A program made the position numbers and the translations under genes. A model generated the notes under the pieces. That model had not been told where the DNA came from. It saw only the letters and a list, made by a program, of their open reading frames with translations, and did no database searches. From assembly GCF_042453785.1 (NCBI RefSeq), contig NC_091661.1, forward strand, positions 30,929,501 to 30,993,500: 64,000 nt of DNA, given 5' to 3'. This document shows positions 60,967 through 64,000 of this stretch, in pieces. Position 1 is the stretch's first letter, and the number at the start of each line of letters is the position of its first letter. The stretch comes from Malus domestica. Taxonomy: Eukaryota; Streptophyta; Magnoliopsida; Rosales; Rosaceae.

Positions 60967-61275
60967 ATGGAGGGGGTGGATCATTTAGCGTAAGAACGGA
61001 GCAAGGCACAGTTTGATGTCGACCAGATGAAGGTCATCTGGGCCGGCTCTCGCCATACCTTGAAAGTCTCCGATCGAATTGTTTGCCTCGTCGCTAGCGA
61101 TCCGATCTTTAGAAAAGATAATAGAACATTGCTGAGTATGAAGGATTTGTTTAAAAACACTCTGCAAAAAGCCGCTCATGCTTGGAAACGGATCACAAAG
61201 CGGCGACTATCCAAGGAAGAGGCATACTGGTTAAGGCATTATGTGGATCAACCAGCGTATACGAATCTTCACTGA
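60967..61275 (+). pseudogene. captured acyl-CoA oxidase 1 (ACX1) N-terminal fragment
   Basis: ATG at 60967 gives MEGVDHLA, then a TAA stop (60991-60993) where ACX1 has Asp, then ERSKAQFDVDQMKVIWAGSR, SDRIVCLVASDPIFRKDNR, LSMKDLFKNTLQKAAHAWKR and LRHYVDQPAYTNLH, followed by a stop. This is the N-terminus of plant peroxisomal acyl-CoA oxidase 1, the first enzyme of peroxisomal beta-oxidation. About 100 residues are present without an obvious intron, which suggests capture through spliced RNA; the source exon map is needed to prove it. The catalytic region is absent, so it is non-functional as an oxidase. Confidence 0.85.
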
Positions 61276-61700
61276 AGACCTCGATGAGGCTAAGGAAAAG
61301 GAAAAGGAAAAGATGCTGAGTCGACTCAAGCAACTTGGACGAGTTATGAAGCAGAGGCGCTGAGTCAAGCCGGCGAGTTTTACATTTAGAACTCCATATT
61401 TGAACAGGGGAATGATAATCATGTGCTATGGGTCATCTTTTAGGAAAAAGAAAGAAAAGCAAAAGTAAGAAAAAGAAAAAGGAGGAGGATATATCTTGAC
61501 CAGGCTGCACATGCTCCCACTTTTTCTGAAGAAGCCACTGGAAAGCAAGATAATTCTAATACGTTGAAATCTCAACTTGACCAATGGAAAGCTGTTGTTG
61601 ATAATCTTGTGTCTAATACACGGCTTTTAGAAAGCAAAAGGGGGGCACATGGGGACACTGCAAAAGCAAGAAATAAACACCCCACCAGAATGATGTAATT
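61276..61700 (+). other. unidentified coding-like stretches in the retroelement
   Basis: A Lys/Glu-rich stretch (DLDEAKEKEKEKMLSRLKQL, about 61278-61362) and a second stretch ([20 protein letters not shown] then [19 protein letters not shown], about 61520-61640) look like protein code but I cannot name a source. They may be further captured fragments. Confidence 0.35.
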
Positions 61701-61954
61701 TATTTTTCGTATCTTTCGGAGATATCTGTATAAACCCCATCAGAGGGTAATAAAAAAAATGGCAAGCCCAAAATAATGGGCTGGAATATTATGTGGAGGG
61801 CGAAGACCCATATGCCCAAAAGAGTCAGGCCTTCTATTATCACCAATCAGGTGATCAAAAGTACGTCCAGTACTACAAAAAATTATTCAGCAGGCTGCCG
61901 CTATTACCACCAACCAGGTGATCAAAAGTACGTCTAGTACTCCAAAATTATACA

Positions 61955-62275
61955 TGAACATCACTCATGTCAATCATACATAAACATTCATGAGTATCAC
62001 TCATAACAATCATACATAAACTTTCATGACCATCATTTATGTTAACATTCATGAGCATCACTCATGTCAACATCCATGAGCATCACTTATGTTAATCAAC
62101 ATAAACATTCATGAGCATCACTCATATCAATCTAGCTTCAAAAGCTTCATTTATAGAGCTCTAGCTTCAAAAGCTTCATTTACAAAGCTCTAGCTTCAAA
62201 AGCTTCATTTACAAAAGCTCCAGCTGCAAAGCTTCACTTGCAAAGCTTTACCTACAAAGCTTCAGTGCAAGGTAC
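61955..62275 (+). repeat. two adjacent minisatellites in the retroelement
   Basis: About 61955-62130 repeats CATTCATGAGCATCACTCATG-like units (roughly 25-30 bp, at least six copies). About 62130-62275 repeats AGCTTCAAAAGCTTCATTTA-like units with variation. Confidence 0.8.
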
Positions 62276-62440
62276 ACAAATACCGCATCCGAACAACTAT
62301 CACTTCGGCCCATACATGGATTCAATTTGAAGTCTCCAACCAACAAACTCTATTGATCGAAGAATTGGGGGACTACACTATACACCATATATTGGGCCTC
62401 AACTAGGCCTCATGAAAAATACTTGGGGGGCTTAGCCCAT

Positions 62441-62779
62441 TATTTATGTATTGAGGAGCGAGCCCTTATTCTATAAAAGGGACTCCCTCACTTTCATTAG
62501 AGAGCACTCATGAAAAATTCTTGGGAACTTAGTCCTTTATTTATGTATTGAAGAGCGAGCCCTTATTCTATAAAAGGGACTCCCTCACTTTCATTAGAGA
62601 GCACCCATTATTCATATACTGAGGAGCGATTCCTTATTCTATAAAAGGGACCCCCTCACTATCATTAGAGAACATCGCCGCCAGCTGAGCAACCACCTCA
62701 CCGCTAGCATCACTCCAAACCCATCACTTATGTATTGAGGAGCGAACCCTTATTCTATAAAAGTGACTGCCTTACCTTC
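62441..62779 (+). repeat. four-copy array of LTR-promoter-like segment
   Basis: Four copies (about 62441, 62538, 62611 and 62728) of a segment containing GAGGAGCGAGCCCTTATTC, TATAAAAGGGAC and TCCCTCACTTTCATTAG. They resemble the TATA region of the LTR (GAGGAGCCCTTATTCTATAA). Confidence 0.85.
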
Positions 62780-62992
62780 AACGCCATAAGCCGAGCCAAC
62801 CAAGGCAACATAAGCCATAAGCAGAGCAGCCACCCAACATGTGCTACTTCTAGTTGAGTATCATTTCAGATTGGGCACCGCCTCATATCGAGTATCAGTT
62901 CTAGACGATATCTAGTTACTTCGGCCCACACATGGACTAAATTTCAAGTCTCCAGCCAAAAGAGTCTATTGACTGAAGACTTGGGGGACTAC

Positions 62993-63352
62993 TGTTTATA
63001 CCATACTTAGGGCCTCCGTATTTAGACCTCGTATAAATACTTGGGGGGACTCAAATGTAATTATATAATAAATGGAGGGGCAAATATGTAATAGGTGAGG
63101 AGCCCTTATTCTATAAAAGGACCTCTCACCCTCACAATTAGGGGAGGCCATTTCTTAGGCCATGGGAAGAGTTCTTTCACCCTTATAAGCTCTCTCCCTC
63201 ACTCCCTTCACTTCTCAGAGAAATACAATATCAGTGTAGACGTAGCCCAAACCTTGGAGTGAACCACGATACATTTTGTGTTATTTACATTTCTTGCATG
63301 ATTCACGATCGAATTTACATTGTTCTAAGACCTCCGATTTTGTGCATCAACA
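62993..63352 (+). repeat. second LTR of gene-capturing retroelement
   Basis: Starts TGTTTATACCATACTTAGGG and ends TTTTGTGCATCAACA (360 bp), with the same TATA region. It is followed at once by TTTGGCGCCGTCTGTGGGAA, the same primer-binding-like site as after the first LTR. Confidence 0.9.
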
Positions 63353-64000
63353 TTTGGCGCCGTCTGTGGGAATCAACACGAAAAGTTATGTCGGTTCTCT
63401 CTCAATTTTTCACCTCTGCTGTGAATCTGCACAACCCAAGAACCCAAAACCTCACTCTTTGGCTTTTCCAGAAAAACCTTCGCCATTTCTCTCATCCATT
63501 TTCTACTGTATAAAACTCAGCCCGCTTCAAGCTGACGTGACAACATATCTTTTCACACCAAATAAATCAACCTAGTTTCCAAAATCCCCAAATTTTCCCT
63601 TCCTTTTCCTTTCCACTTTCACGAGGGCCAAACAAAAAAAATAGAAACCTGCAACTTAGAAAAACCGTGGGAGACCGGTAAGGAAATCGAGCATGAAAAC
63701 TGAGAAACTCGAAGGACAACGACCTCTCTCTCGCCCCCATGGATGCTCTATCTTCCCTCTTTCTCTATAATTGGTAAAAAGTTCGAATGTTTACTCCAGT
63801 TTTGCTTACTGGGTTGTCGAATTTATAGAGAAAGAAGAGTTGGTTTGTGAATTCGAGAAGATTCAAGTTCAACAGAATCGTAAATGGAGGCTCTGCACCG
63901 GACCCAACTACCCTGGCTCCATCCAAATCTCACTCGGCTACTTCCTCTTTCTCTCATGCCTTCCACCCTGCTCTCCAATCATCATCAACATCCAAAACCC
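63353..64000 (+). mobile_element. second retroelement interior, cut by window end
   Basis: Begins with the primer-binding-like site and a short leader similar to that after the first LTR (ATGTCGGTTCTCTCT), then diverges. A start-like ATGGAGGCTCTGCACCGG at 63883 opens a Pro/Leu/Ser-rich frame to the window edge (38 codons). I do not recognise it; it may be another captured gene 5' end or chance. Confidence 0.5.

Larger units (their letters stand above)
59598..63352 (+). mobile_element. non-autonomous LTR retroelement carrying three host-gene fragments
   Basis: Two direct LTRs (59598-59986 and 62993-63352) enclose about 3 kb with no gag, protease, reverse transcriptase or integrase frame. The interior holds a primer-binding-like site and a CLASP fragment (60325-60700). 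A NIPA fragment (60760-60845) and an ACX1 fragment (60967-61275) follow, then two unidentified coding-like stretches, minisatellites and an array of LTR-like promoter segments. The LTRs differ by many substitutions and indels, so it is not recent. No proper 3' boundary is seen because a second interior follows the second LTR. Confidence 0.8.

Noticed and set aside
61955-62275. CRISPR-like repeats
   Set aside because: Units are directly adjacent, variable and without unique spacers; the context is a plant retroelement, so these are minisatellites.

Overview
This window is nuclear DNA from a flowering plant, very probably a woody rosid of the rose family (apple/pear-like). That is inference from the gene set, the intron-rich low-GC genes and the repeat types; no single marker proves it. 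It holds nine complete protein-coding genes. All intron-containing models were rebuilt by hand at canonical GT/AG sites, and each spliced length divides by three.

Layout. 1-3.9 kb: intergenic DNA with microsatellites, a 1.05-kb terminal-inverted-repeat element, a MITE and interstitial telomere-like repeats. 3.9-6.4 kb (+): TAP46, the PP2A regulatory subunit. 7.9-8.7 kb (-): a phytolongin. 8.9-13.4 kb: a 1.5-kb segment starting in the phytolongin upstream region is present twice, separated by 1.46 kb. 15.1-19.5 kb (-): soluble starch synthase 1 (15 exons). 21.1-23.5 kb (-): an IQD calmodulin-binding protein. 24-31 kb: gene-poor, with two scrambled Cassandra (5S-carrying TRIM) clusters and a SINE-like element. 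31.6-35.3 kb (+): DMS3, an RNA-directed DNA methylation factor. 37.8-44.1 kb (+): a KDM3/JMJ25-type JmjC demethylase with about ten AT-hook-like repeats. 45.3-49.9 kb (+): mitochondrial CLPX. 50.9-51.8 kb: a hAT-like deletion derivative. 52.8-55.0 kb (+): a SINA-type RING E3 ligase. 55.3-57.2 kb (-): a mitochondrial-type P-class PPR protein resembling NUWA/EMB1796. 57.2-64 kb: transposon-rich.

The genes do not form one pathway. DMS3 and the JmjC protein are adjacent co-oriented chromatin genes; the rest cover signalling, membrane traffic, plastid starch synthesis, organelle proteostasis and organelle RNA metabolism.

The most unusual item is the LTR-bounded unit at 59.6-63.35 kb. Its interior carries N-terminal coding fragments of three unrelated host genes, all in the LTR orientation: CLASP (microtubule-associated protein), a NIPA-type magnesium transporter and acyl-CoA oxidase 1. 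It also has two unidentified coding-like stretches, minisatellites and a four-copy array of a promoter-like LTR segment. A second primer-binding site and interior start right after the second LTR and leave the window. This looks like a non-autonomous, gene-capturing LTR retroelement. Other points of interest are a family of hairpin MITEs with 9-10 bp target duplications, a tandem duplication of the last coding exon of the JmjC gene, and recombinant Cassandra arrays.
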